In this document: positions 25,890 to 34,286 of the stretch, piece after piece
How positions within the stretch are numbered: position 1 is the first letter of the stretch
Layout: each line of letters starts with the position of its first letter
Source: Rhodovulum sp. MB263
Lineage (GTDB): Bacteria > Pseudomonadota > Alphaproteobacteria > Rhodobacterales > Rhodobacteraceae
Reading direction: 5' to 3'
Length of the DNA: 64,000 nucleotides
Assembly: GCF_002073975.1 (NCBI RefSeq)
Contig: NZ_CP020384.1
Location: 3,753,501 to 3,817,500 of the forward strand
The notes under the pieces: generated by a model
The model's input: only the letters and a program-made list of their open reading frames with translations
Told to the model about the DNA's origin: nothing
Databases searched by the model: none
Position numbers and translations under genes: made by a program

Positions 25890-27290
25890 ATGAATTACCA
25901 CACCTATTTCGGCGCCGGGGACCGCAAGGTCGAGGCCTGCGTGATCGGCACCGGCGGCTTCGGGCGCAGCTTCCTGGCCCAGGGCCGCAAGGTTCCGGCG
26001 CTGTCGGTCCGGATCGGCGTCGATGTCAGCGCCGAGGCCGCGGCCGCCGCGATGCGCGATGTGGGCATTCCCGAGGACCGGATCCGCATCGTGACCGGCG
26101 CCGCCGAGGCGCTGGCCGCCTTCGAGGCGGGCGCCCATGTGGCAGCGGGCGATTTCGCCCATGTCGCCGCGCTGCCCTTTGCAGTCGCGGTCGAGGCCAC
26201 CGGCAATCCTGTTCACGGCGCCCGCCATGCCCGACTGGCGATCGAGGCCGGCAAGCATGTCGCGATGGTCTCGAAAGAGGTCGACAGCGTGGTCGGCCCC
26301 GGGCTGGCCGCCATGGCGGCCGAGAAGGGGCTGATCGTGACGCCGGTCGATGGCGACCAGCCAAGCCTGCTGATCGGGCTGATCACCTGGGCCGAGACGC
26401 TGGGGCTCGAGATCGTCGCGGCGGGCAAGTCGAGCGAATATGATTTCGTCTTCGACCGCGAGACCGGCACCATCCTGTGCAACGGCGCCACCTATCCGGC
26501 GGCAGAATTCGCCCCCTATGCCCGGATGGGAGACATGGAGCCGGCCGCGCTGGTCGCCGCCCGCGCCGAGGCCGCCCGGGCCCTGCCGCAGCGCGCGGTG
26601 CCCGATCTCTGCGAGATGACCGTGGTCGCCAATGCCTGCGCCATGGGCGTCGACCGCCCCGAGCTGCATTGCCCGATCGCCCGGATCGACGAGGTGCCCT
26701 CGATCCTCTGCCCGGTCGCGGATGGCGGCATTCTGAGCCGCGGCGGCGTTCTCGACGTCTTCCACTGCCTGCGCGAGCCGGGCGAGATCAGCTTTGCCGG
26801 CGGCGTCTTCGTGGTGATCCGCTGCGATCATGCCGACACCTGGGAGATGTTGCGCGAGAAGGGCCATGTCGTCAGCCGCAACGGCCGCACCGCGATGGTC
26901 TTCCTGCCGCGCCACCTGCTGGGGCTCGAGGCCGCAACCTCGATCCTCGAGGTCGGCCTCCGGGGCGTGTCGAGCGGCGCGCCCATGCCTGCCCATCATG
27001 CCGATCTGGTCGCCCATGCCGACCGCGACCTCGCTGCGGGCCATGTGCTGAAGATGGGCGGCCATCATCATTCGATCGACGGCGTCTCGGCCCGGATCCT
27101 GCCCGGCGGACCGCTCTCCGAGGACAGCCCCGCGCCATTCTACCTGGCCTCCGACTGCCGACTCTCGCGCGACGTGGCCGCGGGCCAGCCGATCCGGATG
27201 CGGGATATCGAGATCCCCGAGAACAGTCCGCTGGCCGCGCTGCGTGACGTGCAGGACAGCCATTTCGCACCATCCGGCCAGACCGCCTGA
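25890..27290 (+). CDS. Homoserine-dehydrogenase-like NAD(P) oxidoreductase with C-terminal SAF domain
   Basis: A 466-residue protein of the COG4091-type family. The N-terminus has a Rossmann motif (VEACVIGTGGFGRSFL), followed by VAVEATGNPVHGARHARLAI and GKHVAMVSKEVDSVVGPGLA. The C-terminus has a SAF domain (DCRLSRDVAAGQPIRMRDIE). The family also contains the DXR-like (DRL) enzymes of Brucella, which combine rearrangement and reduction. The ATG at 25890 is preceded by GAGGACGAG. As the first gene before a TRAP importer, DUF1537 kinase and aldolase it is the best candidate for the oxidation (or oxidoisomerisation) that produces the 3-oxo acid sugar. That role is inferred from position. Confidence 0.8.
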   Translation: MNYHTYFGAGDRKVEACVIGTGGFGRSFLAQGRKVPALSVRIGVDVSAEAAAAAMRDVGIPEDRIRIVTGAAEALAAFEAGAHVAAGDFAHVAALPFAVAVEATGNPVHGARHARLAIEAGKHVAMVSKEVDSVVGPGLAAMAAEKGLIVTPVDGDQPSLLIGLITWAETLGLEIVAAGKSSEYDFVFDRETGTILCNGATYPAAEFAPYARMGDMEPAALVAARAEAARALPQRAVPDLCEMTVVANACAMGVDRPELHCPIARIDEVPSILCPVADGGILSRGGVLDVFHCLREPGEISFAGGVFVVIRCDHADTWEMLREKGHVVSRNGRTAMVFLPRHLLGLEAATSILEVGLRGVSSGAPMPAHHADLVAHADRDLAAGHVLKMGGHHHSIDGVSARILPGGPLSEDSPAPFYLASDCRLSRDVAAGQPIRMRDIEIPENSPLAALRDVQDSHFAPSGQTA

Positions 27291-27324
27291 CCGGCCCCAG
27301 ATCACGACACGGGAGGAAACCGTC

Positions 27325-28317
27325 ATGACCCTGAACCGACGCAGCTTCATCGCCACCGCCGGCGCCGCCGGCGCCCTTCTGGCCGCGCCCTCGATCCTTG
27401 GCGCCGCAGGCAGGATCACCCTGCGCATGGGGCATCCGCATCCCGAGACCGACAGCTGGCAGGACACCGCGCTTTGGATGGGCGAGACCCTGGCCGAGAA
27501 ATCCGGCGGCAGGATCGGCCTGCAGGTCTTCCCCAACGGGCTCCTGGGCAACGACCCGACGATGATCAACTCGGTCCGGGCCGGCGCGCTCGACATCATG
27601 GTCACCGGCAACCCGTTCTTCACCAGCCTCGCGCCCGAGCTGAACGTGCTCGACCTGCCCTATCTGTTCCGCGACCGCGACCATGTCGCCCGGGTGCTGG
27701 ATGGCGAGATCGGCGACCGGCTGAGAAGGGATTTCGACGGCACCGGGCTTTATGCGCTGGCGCTGTGGGAAACCGGCTGGCGCCATGTCACCAACAGCCG
27801 CCGCCCGGTCGAGACCCCCGCCGACATCAAGGGGCTCAAGATCCGCACCACGCCGAACCCGGCCCATATCGAGGCCTTCCGCCTGCTGGGCGCGGTGCCG
27901 ACCCCGATGGCCTTCACCGAGCTGTTCACCGCGCTCGAGATGGGGGCGGTCGACGGACAGGAAAACCCGACCACGCTGATTCTCAACTCGCGATTCTACG
28001 AGGCGCAGAAGTATCTTTCCCTGACCCGGCACGCCTTCACCGCGGCGCCGCTGGTGACCAATGCCGCGAAGCTCGAGGCCATGGACGAGGACATGCGCAC
28101 CCTGCTGATCGAGACCGCGCGGGAAGGCGCCAAACGCCAGCGTGCGATGAATGTCGAGCGCGAGGTGACCAGCCTGGCCACACTGCGGCAGGAAGGCATG
28201 GAGGTGGTCGAGACCCCCGATCGCGAGGCCTTCCGCGCCATCGTGGCCGAGCCGGTGCAGGCCACTTTCGGCGAGGAGTTCGGCCCGGATCTGGTCGCGC
28301 AGATCAACGCCGCCTGA
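27325..28317 (+). CDS. TRAP transporter substrate-binding protein (DctP family)
   Basis: The 330-residue protein has a twin-arginine signal (LNRRSFIATAGAAGALLAAP), unusual for DctP proteins, which are mostly Sec-exported. DctP motifs include LRMGHPHPETDSWQ, VFPNGLLGNDPTMI and GLKIRTTPNPAHIEAF with the carboxylate-binding Arg, followed by the TELFTALEMGAVDGQENP segment. It works with the DctQ and DctM genes, but the cyclase-family gene is inserted between them. ATG at 27325 after GGGAGGAAACC. Confidence 0.92.
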   Translation: MTLNRRSFIATAGAAGALLAAPSILGAAGRITLRMGHPHPETDSWQDTALWMGETLAEKSGGRIGLQVFPNGLLGNDPTMINSVRAGALDIMVTGNPFFTSLAPELNVLDLPYLFRDRDHVARVLDGEIGDRLRRDFDGTGLYALALWETGWRHVTNSRRPVETPADIKGLKIRTTPNPAHIEAFRLLGAVPTPMAFTELFTALEMGAVDGQENPTTLILNSRFYEAQKYLSLTRHAFTAAPLVTNAAKLEAMDEDMRTLLIETAREGAKRQRAMNVEREVTSLATLRQEGMEVVETPDREAFRAIVAEPVQATFGEEFGPDLVAQINAA

Positions 28318-28363
28318 GCACGCCGCACGACCGGGCGGAGGCGCCCGAACAGAAGGGAAAGCC

Positions 28364-29032
28364 ATGACGATCGTCGATCTCAGCATGACCGTGGGCCCGC
28401 ATTTCCGCTGGGCACCCGAGATTTCGGTGACGGGAGACAAGGGCGCGGGCGACCAGTTCCGCGTGACGCGCCTGTCGACCACCTGTCATGGCTTTTCCCA
28501 TGTCGACGCCCAGGCCCATTTCATCGAGAACGGCCCCACCATCGAGGCGACCCCGCTCGAGCGCGTGGTGGGGCCCTGCCGCATCTTCGATCTCTCGGCC
28601 GTCGCGCCCGATGAGGAAATCGGCCCCGAGACGCTGGCCGCGGCCGATCCCGGCGGCGCAGAGGGCGAGATCCTGCTGCTGGCCGTGCAATGGGACCTCA
28701 AACGCGATGCCGGCACCCGCGAATTCTGGACCGAAGCGCCCTGGCTGAACCGGGAGGCCTCGGACTACCTGCTGGCGCAAAAGCCCAGCGCGGTCGCCGT
28801 CGACTTTCCGCAGGATTACCCGATCCGGCTTCTGCTTGACGGCATCACGGTGCCCGATGCCGAGCATGTGACCCATGACGTGCTGCTGCGCGCGGGCGTG
28901 ACGTTGATCGAATATGTCGTCAACACCGCGGCGCTGAAGGGCCCGCGGACCTTCCTTTGTGCGGCCCCCCTGAAGATCCGCAATGCCGATGGCGCCCCGG
29001 CGCGGATCTTCGCCATCGAGGACATGGCCTGA
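28364..29032 (+). CDS. Cyclase-family (PF04199) metal hydrolase
   Basis: The 222-residue protein belongs to the family of kynurenine formamidase and polyketide-type 'cyclases'. The metal-binding box is recognisable as HGFSHVDAQAHF (family consensus HxGTHxDxPxHF). A later segment reads EYVVNTAALKGPR. Members hydrolyse amides or lactones. Its insertion inside a TRAP operon suggests that it opens a cyclic or esterified form of the imported acid; the substrate is not known. Its stop overlaps the DctQ start as TGATG. Confidence 0.82.
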   Translation: MTIVDLSMTVGPHFRWAPEISVTGDKGAGDQFRVTRLSTTCHGFSHVDAQAHFIENGPTIEATPLERVVGPCRIFDLSAVAPDEEIGPETLAAADPGGAEGEILLLAVQWDLKRDAGTREFWTEAPWLNREASDYLLAQKPSAVAVDFPQDYPIRLLLDGITVPDAEHVTHDVLLRAGVTLIEYVVNTAALKGPRTFLCAAPLKIRNADGAPARIFAIEDMA

Positions 29033-29565
29033 TGCGCCCAGCCCGCATCGCGGCACAGGCGGTCCGCGCCGCCGATCGGGTGCTGGCGGCCGTCGAGGCG
29101 CTTTTGGTGCTGGTGCTGGCTGCGATGACGCTTCTCGTCTTCTTCAACGTCGTACTGCGCTACGGCTTCGATACCGGCATCACCATCACCGACGAGGTCT
29201 CGCGCATGATGTTCGTCTGGATCGCCTTCGCGGGCGGCATCGCGGTCTCGCGGCGCCAGCAGCAGCTGGGCATCGACGTGCTGGTCGCGGCCCTGCCGCC
29301 GCTGCTGCGCCGGATCGCCCATGTGGTGGGCAATCTGGCGGTTCTGGCCTGCTGCCTCGTGCTGGCTACGGGCGCCTGGACCCAGATGCAGCTGAACTGG
29401 ACCAATACCGCGCCCGTATCTGGTCTGCCGACCGCGATCACCTATGCCGCGCCCTGGTTCGCGGCCATCGGCATCGGCTGTGTCGCGCTGGCCAATGCGC
29501 TTGGCGCAGCCTTCGGCCTGACCGCCGGCATCATGGCCTCCGGCAAGGAGGATCCCGGCGCGTGA
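29032..29565 (+). CDS. TRAP transporter small permease (DctQ family)
   Basis: A 177-residue membrane protein with four helices and the DctQ features VFFNVVLRYGFDTGITITDE and RRQQQLGIDVLV. The ATG at 29032 overlaps the upstream stop, and its own stop overlaps the DctM start (GTGA), so translation is coupled. Confidence 0.92.
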   Translation: MRPARIAAQAVRAADRVLAAVEALLVLVLAAMTLLVFFNVVLRYGFDTGITITDEVSRMMFVWIAFAGGIAVSRRQQQLGIDVLVAALPPLLRRIAHVVGNLAVLACCLVLATGAWTQMQLNWTNTAPVSGLPTAITYAAPWFAAIGIGCVALANALGAAFGLTAGIMASGKEDPGA

Positions 29566-30842
29566 CCACCATCCTGATCTTCGTGGGCGTCCTTCTCGTC
29601 ACCGCCGTCGCGGGCATTCCCATCGCCTTCGGGCTGATGCTGGCGGGCATCGCGATGCTGTGGCAGCTCGGCATGCTCGACTGGCAGTCGATCGCGCTGC
29701 AGATGACCAACAGCGCCGACAGCTTCCCGCTGCTGGCCATTCCGTTCTTCCTGCTGGCGGGCGAGGCGATGAACGCGGGCGGCCTGTCACGGCGGCTGGT
29801 CAATCTCGGGCTCGCGCTGGTCGGACATCTGCGCGGCGGGCTTGGCTATGTGGCCATCGTGACGGCCGTTCTGCTGGCCAGCCTCTCGGGCTCGGCCATC
29901 GCCGATACCGCCGTGCTGGCGGGCATGCTGGTGCCGATCATGCGCCAATCGGGTTATCCGATGGGCCGGGCCTCGGGGCTGATCGCCTCGGGCGGGATCA
30001 TCGCCCCGGTCATTCCGCCCTCGATCGGCTATATCGTCTTCGGGGTCGCGGGCAATGTCTCGATCACCCGGCTGTTCCTGTCGGGCATCGTGCCCGGCGT
30101 CGCCATGGCGCTGGCGCTGACCGCGACCTGGTGGCTTATGTGCCGCCGCGAGAACATGGCCACCCTGCCGCGCCGCTCGGGCCCCGAGATCCGCTCGGCC
30201 CTGGTCGATGCGGTGGTGGCGATGATGCTGCCGGTGATCATCGTCGGCGGGCTCAAATTCGGCATCTTCACCCCGACCGAGGCCGGCGTGGTGGCCTGCA
30301 TCTACGCCCTTCTGGCCGGCACCGTCATCTATCGCGAGATCACTCTCGGGGTGCTTTACGAATGCATGCTGAACGCGGTGCGCACCACCGCCGCGGTGAT
30401 GCTGCTGATCGCCGCCGCCGGGATCACCGCCTATGCCATCACCATCGCCGGGGTGCCGCAGCAACTGGCCGGGCTGCTCGGGCCGCTGGCCCAGCACCAG
30501 ACCCTGTTGATGCTGGCCATCGTCGTCATCGTGATCCTGGTCGGCACCGCGCTCGACTTCATCCCGACCCTGCTTGTGCTGACGCCGGTCCTGCTGCCCA
30601 TCGCCAAGCAGGCGGGCATCGATCCTGTCTATTTCGGCGTGATCTTCATGATGTCGGCCGCCATCGGGCTTCTGACCCCGCCGGTCGGCGCTGTGCTGAA
30701 CGTGGTCTGCGCCGTGGCCCGCCAGCAATATGCCGATGTGGTCCGGGGGGTCGCGCCCTTCATCCTTGTCCAGGTCCTGCTGCTGCTGGTGCTGGTGCTG
30801 TTTCCGCAAATCGTCATCCTGCCGGGGCGCTGGCTGTACTAG
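29562..30842 (+). CDS. TRAP transporter large permease (DctM family)
   Basis: The 426-residue channel protein has about 12 membrane segments and DctM signatures, including FLLAGEAMNAGGLSRRLVNL, SGSAIADTAVLAGMLVPIM and IAPVIPPSIGYIVFG. The start is GTG at 29562. It imports an organic acid using the sodium gradient together with the DctP and DctQ proteins encoded upstream. Confidence 0.94.
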   Translation: MTTILIFVGVLLVTAVAGIPIAFGLMLAGIAMLWQLGMLDWQSIALQMTNSADSFPLLAIPFFLLAGEAMNAGGLSRRLVNLGLALVGHLRGGLGYVAIVTAVLLASLSGSAIADTAVLAGMLVPIMRQSGYPMGRASGLIASGGIIAPVIPPSIGYIVFGVAGNVSITRLFLSGIVPGVAMALALTATWWLMCRRENMATLPRRSGPEIRSALVDAVVAMMLPVIIVGGLKFGIFTPTEAGVVACIYALLAGTVIYREITLGVLYECMLNAVRTTAAVMLLIAAAGITAYAITIAGVPQQLAGLLGPLAQHQTLLMLAIVVIVILVGTALDFIPTLLVLTPVLLPIAKQAGIDPVYFGVIFMMSAAIGLLTPPVGAVLNVVCAVARQQYADVVRGVAPFILVQVLLLLVLVLFPQIVILPGRWLY

Positions 30843-30886
30843 GCCCGTTCCCGGCGTTTCTCTCATCGCTTCCCGAGGAGGCTGCC

Positions 30887-32152
30887 ATGATCCTGGGTGC
30901 CATCGCCGACGACCTGACAGGCGCGACCGACCTGTCGCTGATCCTTGCGCGCAGCGGCATGCGCGTCGTCCAGACCATCGGACTGCCGGACGATCTTGGC
31001 GCCGTCGCGGCCGAGGCCGATGCCGTGGTGGTCGCGCTGAAATCCCGCACCATCCCGGCCGACGAGGCGGTCGCGATGTCGCTCGATGCCGCACGCGCGC
31101 TGCAGGCGGCGGGGGCGCGACGCTTCTTCTTCAAGTATTGCTCGACATTCGATTCCACCGATGAGGGCAATATCGGCCCCGTGACCTCGGCGCTGATGGC
31201 GCATTTCGACATGGAATGCAGTGTCGCCTGTCCGTCCTTCCCCGAAAACGGCCGCACCGTCTATCAGGGCCATCTCTTCGTCCATGACAGGCTGATCTCG
31301 GAAAGCCCGATGAAGGACCACCCGCTGACGCCGATGCGCGACCCCGATCTGGTCCGGGTGCTGTCGCGGCAGACCGAGCGGCCGGTGCATCTGGTGCCGC
31401 TGGCCACCATGCGCGGCGCGCCCGGCAGCATCGCCGCGCAGGTCACCGAGACCCCCGGCATCTTCATCCTCGACGCCATCGACGACGGCGACCTGCGCGC
31501 CATCGCCCGAGATCTGGCCGATCTGCCGCTCATCACCGGCGGCTCAGCCGTCGCGATGGGGCTGCCCGAGATCTACCGCGCCCGGGGCTGGCTGACCGAG
31601 GCCGCCGCCCAGGCCCCGTTCGAGGCGCCCCCGGGCAAGGGCGTGATCCTTGCCGGCTCCTGTTCCGAGATGACCCGCAAACAGATCGCTGCGGCCCGGC
31701 GGGCCGGGCTGCCGATGCTGAAGATCGATGCCGAGGGCATCGCCGGGGGCCGGATCACCGCTGCGGGCGTGGTCGATTTCGTCGAGAAGGCCGCGGCGGA
31801 AACCCCGCTGCCGCCCGTCGTCTATTCCAGCGCCGATCCCGAGACCGTGGCCCGCGCCCAGAAGGCGCTGGGACGGATGCGGGCGGGCGAGATGGTCGAG
31901 ACCCTTCTGGGCGAGGTCGCCGCCCTCCTCGCCGCGCGCGGCTTTACCCGGATCATCTCGGCCGGGGGCGAGACATCGGGCGCGGTCGCAGGCGCGCTTG
32001 GCGCCTCGGCGCTCCGGATCGGGCCCGAGATCGACCCGGGCGTGCCCTGGGTGATGACGCTGGATGGCAACCGCCCGCTCTGCCTTGCGCTGAAATCGGG
32101 CAATTTCGGAGCCGAAGACTTCTTTCTCAAAGCCTGGGAGCTGCTGGCATGA
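30887..32152 (+). CDS. otnK: Four-carbon acid sugar kinase (DUF1537), 3-oxo-tetronate kinase-like
   Basis: The 421-residue protein has the two-domain DUF1537 architecture. The N-terminal substrate domain begins ILGAIADDLTGATDL and contains FFFKYCSTFDSTDEGNIGPV. The C-terminal nucleotide domain contains GVILAGSCSEMTRKQI, ISAGGETSGAVAGAL and the late IGPEIDPGVPW with LALKSGNFG. Characterised OtnK proteins of this length phosphorylate 3-oxo-tetronates at O4. The ATG at 30887 follows GAGGAGG. Its stop overlaps the aldolase start (ATGA), which is the typical otnK-otnC pairing. Other DUF1537 kinases use other acid sugars (for example 3-oxo-isoapionate), so the substrate is an inference. Confidence 0.85.
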   Translation: MILGAIADDLTGATDLSLILARSGMRVVQTIGLPDDLGAVAAEADAVVVALKSRTIPADEAVAMSLDAARALQAAGARRFFFKYCSTFDSTDEGNIGPVTSALMAHFDMECSVACPSFPENGRTVYQGHLFVHDRLISESPMKDHPLTPMRDPDLVRVLSRQTERPVHLVPLATMRGAPGSIAAQVTETPGIFILDAIDDGDLRAIARDLADLPLITGGSAVAMGLPEIYRARGWLTEAAAQAPFEAPPGKGVILAGSCSEMTRKQIAAARRAGLPMLKIDAEGIAGGRITAAGVVDFVEKAAAETPLPPVVYSSADPETVARAQKALGRMRAGEMVETLLGEVAALLAARGFTRIISAGGETSGAVAGALGASALRIGPEIDPGVPWVMTLDGNRPLCLALKSGNFGAEDFFLKAWELLA

Positions 32153-32793
32153 CCGCGATCCTGTCCGAAGCCACCACCGCGCGCGACCGGATCTGCGCCG
32201 CGGGCAAGTCGATCTTCGATCGCGGCCTCACCTTCGGGTCGACCGGCAATATCAGCGTCCGGCTGTCGGACGGCTCGATGCTGATGACGCCCACCAATGC
32301 CTGCCTCGGCGCGCTCGACCCGGCGCGGCTGTCGCGGTTCTCCGCCGACGGACAGTTCCTCGACGGCGACCGGCCGACCAAGGAATCCTTCCTGCACATG
32401 TGCATGTATTGCAAGCGCCCGCATTCGAACGCGGTCGTGCATCTGCATTCGACCCATTCGGTCGCTGTCAGCATCCTTGCGGGTGTCGATGAACAGGACG
32501 TGCTGCCGCCCCTGACCGCCTATTACGTGATGCGGGTGGGCCGCCTGCCCCTGATCCCGTATTTCGCGCCGGGCGACGAGAAACTGGCCCGCGCGGTCGA
32601 GGAACGGGCGGGCGATCACCACGCCGTGCTGCTGGCCAATCACGGGCCGGTGGTGGCGGGCGGCAGCCTCGAAGAGGCGCAATACGCGACCGAAGAGCTG
32701 GAAGAGACCGCCCGGCTGTTCCTGATGCTGCAGGGGCACCGGATCCGTCCCCTCAGCGAGGAAGAGGCCGGGGCGCTGCGCGCGCGCGTATGA
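32149..32793 (+). CDS. otnC: Class II aldolase, 3-oxo-tetronate 4-phosphate decarboxylase-like
   Basis: The 214-residue class II aldolase/adducin fold protein has the zinc site histidines in NAVVHLHSTHSVA and a later NHGPVVAG. The phosphate-binding loop is FGSTGNISVRL. OtnC proteins of the same length decarboxylate 3-oxo-tetronate 4-phosphate to dihydroxyacetone phosphate and CO2. Genetic linkage to an OtnK-like kinase supports this over L-fuculose-phosphate aldolase. It is the last gene of the operon. Confidence 0.85.
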   Translation: MTAILSEATTARDRICAAGKSIFDRGLTFGSTGNISVRLSDGSMLMTPTNACLGALDPARLSRFSADGQFLDGDRPTKESFLHMCMYCKRPHSNAVVHLHSTHSVAVSILAGVDEQDVLPPLTAYYVMRVGRLPLIPYFAPGDEKLARAVEERAGDHHAVLLANHGPVVAGGSLEEAQYATEELEETARLFLMLQGHRIRPLSEEEAGALRARV

Positions 32794-33152
32794 CCCTCAG
32801 CACCAGCCATGGGCCCGAGGGCCCCTGGGGCCTCGTCCCGGGACCCCGGCCAACTCGCGATCACGACCGCGCCGATCCCCGGGACCGGCCCGATCAACCC
32901 CCTGAAGAGCATCGGTCCGCCGGACCTCGGGGCGGTCGGCCCGGCGCCGCGACCGGCCGCGAAACGGTCGGGAAAAACCGTCGCACAGGGCGACGACGCG
33001 GACCGGCCATGGGCCTCCTGATCAGATCCCCCCGGTGCAAGCCCCTCCGCGGGGTGTCGCCGCCTTGGCCTGCGATTGCCCCGACGGAGCCTGCGCCCGT
33101 GTGACGGGGGCGCCGGTTTTCCGCCCGTCCTCTCTCCCGCGCCGGGACGCGC
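32794..33152. other. Intergenic region without recognisable gene
   Basis: The stretch lies between the end of the aldolase gene and the end of a convergent GntR gene. An open frame of about 100 codons overlaps it on plus but has no ribosome binding site and a composition dominated by Arg, Gly and Pro. Several GC-rich inverted repeats (for example GGGCCCGAGGGCCC near 32811) may help to terminate the two converging transcripts. Confidence 0.5.
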
Positions 33153-33854
33153 TCAGGACAGGGTGACGAAATAGTCGAGTTCCTCGTTCACCAGATGGCA
33201 GACCCGCAGCTCGACCACCCGGTCCAGCACATCGACCGCCGCGCGCCGCATCAGCAGGACCGGCGCGCCCGTCTCGAGCCCCAGCGCCGCCGCCACATCG
33301 GCCGGGGCGCCCACCGCACGCAGCTTTTCATCGGCGCGTACGATGATGATCGAATAGGCCCGCTGATACAGCACATAAAGCGCGTTCGGCAGCGGCGCCC
33401 GGTCGGTGATGCCCGGATAAAGCGCGGGCGGCAGGCAGGATCTCTCATGGGTCGCCTTCTTGCCGCCGACCGAGCGGACCCGGGTGATCTCGATCACCTC
33501 CTCGGGCCGCCCGAACAGCGCCGCGCGCTCTCCGGCCGTCGCTTTCCGCCGGATCACGGTTTCCGACACCAGCTCGGGCGCGGTGAGGGTGCCGTCGGGG
33601 CTGCGCAGGCGGAAGAAGTTGAACAGCGACATCTCGGGCGTGCGCAGGGTGACGAAGGTGCCGCGCCCCTGCGCGCGCTGCACCAGCCCGCGCGCTTCCA
33701 GCTCGCTCAACGCCTTGCGCGCCGTACCCTGGCTGACCCCAAGCTCGGCCCCCAGCTGGGTCTCGCTTGGCAACAGCGCGCCCGAAGGCAGCTCGCCCGA
33801 CGCGATTCGCGCGACGATGGTGTCGATCACGGTCTGATAGAGCGGTGTCGCCAT
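33153..33854 (-). CDS. GntR-family regulator (HutC/UTRA subfamily), probable sulfolactate regulator
   Basis: The 233-residue protein has an N-terminal winged helix (IVARIASGELPSGALLPSET, LGVSQGTARKALSELEARGL) and a C-terminal UTRA ligand domain (HERSCLPPALYPGI, AYSIIIVRADEKLRAVGAP). It diverges from suyA and is therefore the likely local regulator of the sulfolactate operon. An imperfect palindrome and an ATGTACAT box in the shared 141-bp intergenic region are candidate operators. Ligand (sulfolactate or a product) is inferred. Confidence 0.88.
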   Translation of the reverse strand: MATPLYQTVIDTIVARIASGELPSGALLPSETQLGAELGVSQGTARKALSELEARGLVQRAQGRGTFVTLRTPEMSLFNFFRLRSPDGTLTAPELVSETVIRRKATAGERAALFGRPEEVIEITRVRSVGGKKATHERSCLPPALYPGITDRAPLPNALYVLYQRAYSIIIVRADEKLRAVGAPADVAAALGLETGAPVLLMRRAAVDVLDRVVELRVCHLVNEELDYFVTLS

Positions 33855-33923
33855 GGGTCAGCCTCCTGAACTTCCCGTGAGATAGCATTTCTTCGCAAAG
33901 GCGGACAAGTCCATTACAATAAG

Positions 33924-33947
33924 TCTTGTATAAGATTAGATGTACAT
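33924..33947. promoter_or_regulatory. Candidate operator for the GntR/HutC regulator
   Basis: The segment contains TCTTGTATAAGA (33924-33935, arms TCTT/AAGA) followed by the palindrome ATGTACAT (33940-33947). It lies about 50 bp upstream of the suyA ATG in the divergent promoter region. HutC-type regulators bind short GT-TA-AC palindromes, so one of these may be the site. The local sequence is strikingly AT-rich compared with the surroundings. Confidence 0.45.
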
Positions 33948-33995
33948 GTTAACCAGCCCAAGACTTGCAATCTGGGCAGTGAGGAGGACCAGACA

Positions 33996-34283
33996 GTGGG
34001 CAAACCACATCTTCTGAAACACGATCATTCCGACAATGTCGGCGTCGTGGTCGTCGAGGGGCTGACCGCGGGCACCGAGATGCTCTGCGTCGTGACCGCC
34101 GACAATTCGGATTTCACCGTGATCGCAAAGGCCGACATCCCGATCGGCCACAAGGTCGCGCTGAGCGATCTGAAGGAAGGCGACACGGTGATGAAATACG
34201 GCGAGGACATCGGCCGGATGGTCGGGGCCGCCAGTGTCGGCGAGCACGTCCATGTCCATAACTGCAAGACCAAACGGTGGTGA
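33996..34283 (+). CDS. suyA: (2R)-sulfolactate sulfo-lyase, alpha subunit
   Basis: The 95-residue protein is a SAF-domain small subunit of the altronate dehydratase (UxaA) type: HDHSDNVGVVVVEGLTAGTE, KADIPIGHKVALSDLKEGD and KYGEDIGRMVGAA. With SuyB it forms the lyase that cleaves (2R)-3-sulfolactate to pyruvate and sulfite. The ATG or GTG at 33996 is preceded by GAGGAGG. The two-gene split, 3 bp before the larger subunit, and the following slcC and comC genes favour SuyAB over altronate or galactarate dehydratase. Confidence 0.85.
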   Translation: MGKPHLLKHDHSDNVGVVVVEGLTAGTEMLCVVTADNSDFTVIAKADIPIGHKVALSDLKEGDTVMKYGEDIGRMVGAASVGEHVHVHNCKTKRW

Positions 34284-34286
34284 CCC

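Noticed and set aside
25869..27623. Long open frame of 584 codons on the minus strand opposite the SAF oxidoreductase
   Set aside because: It is a GC-bias shadow: the plus frame has family motifs and a ribosome binding site, while the minus frame is rich in Arg, Gly, His and Asp with no motif.
32790..33104. Possible 104-codon gene after otnC
   Set aside because: It begins inside the otnC end without a ribosome binding site and has no recognisable sequence; it is treated as spacer.
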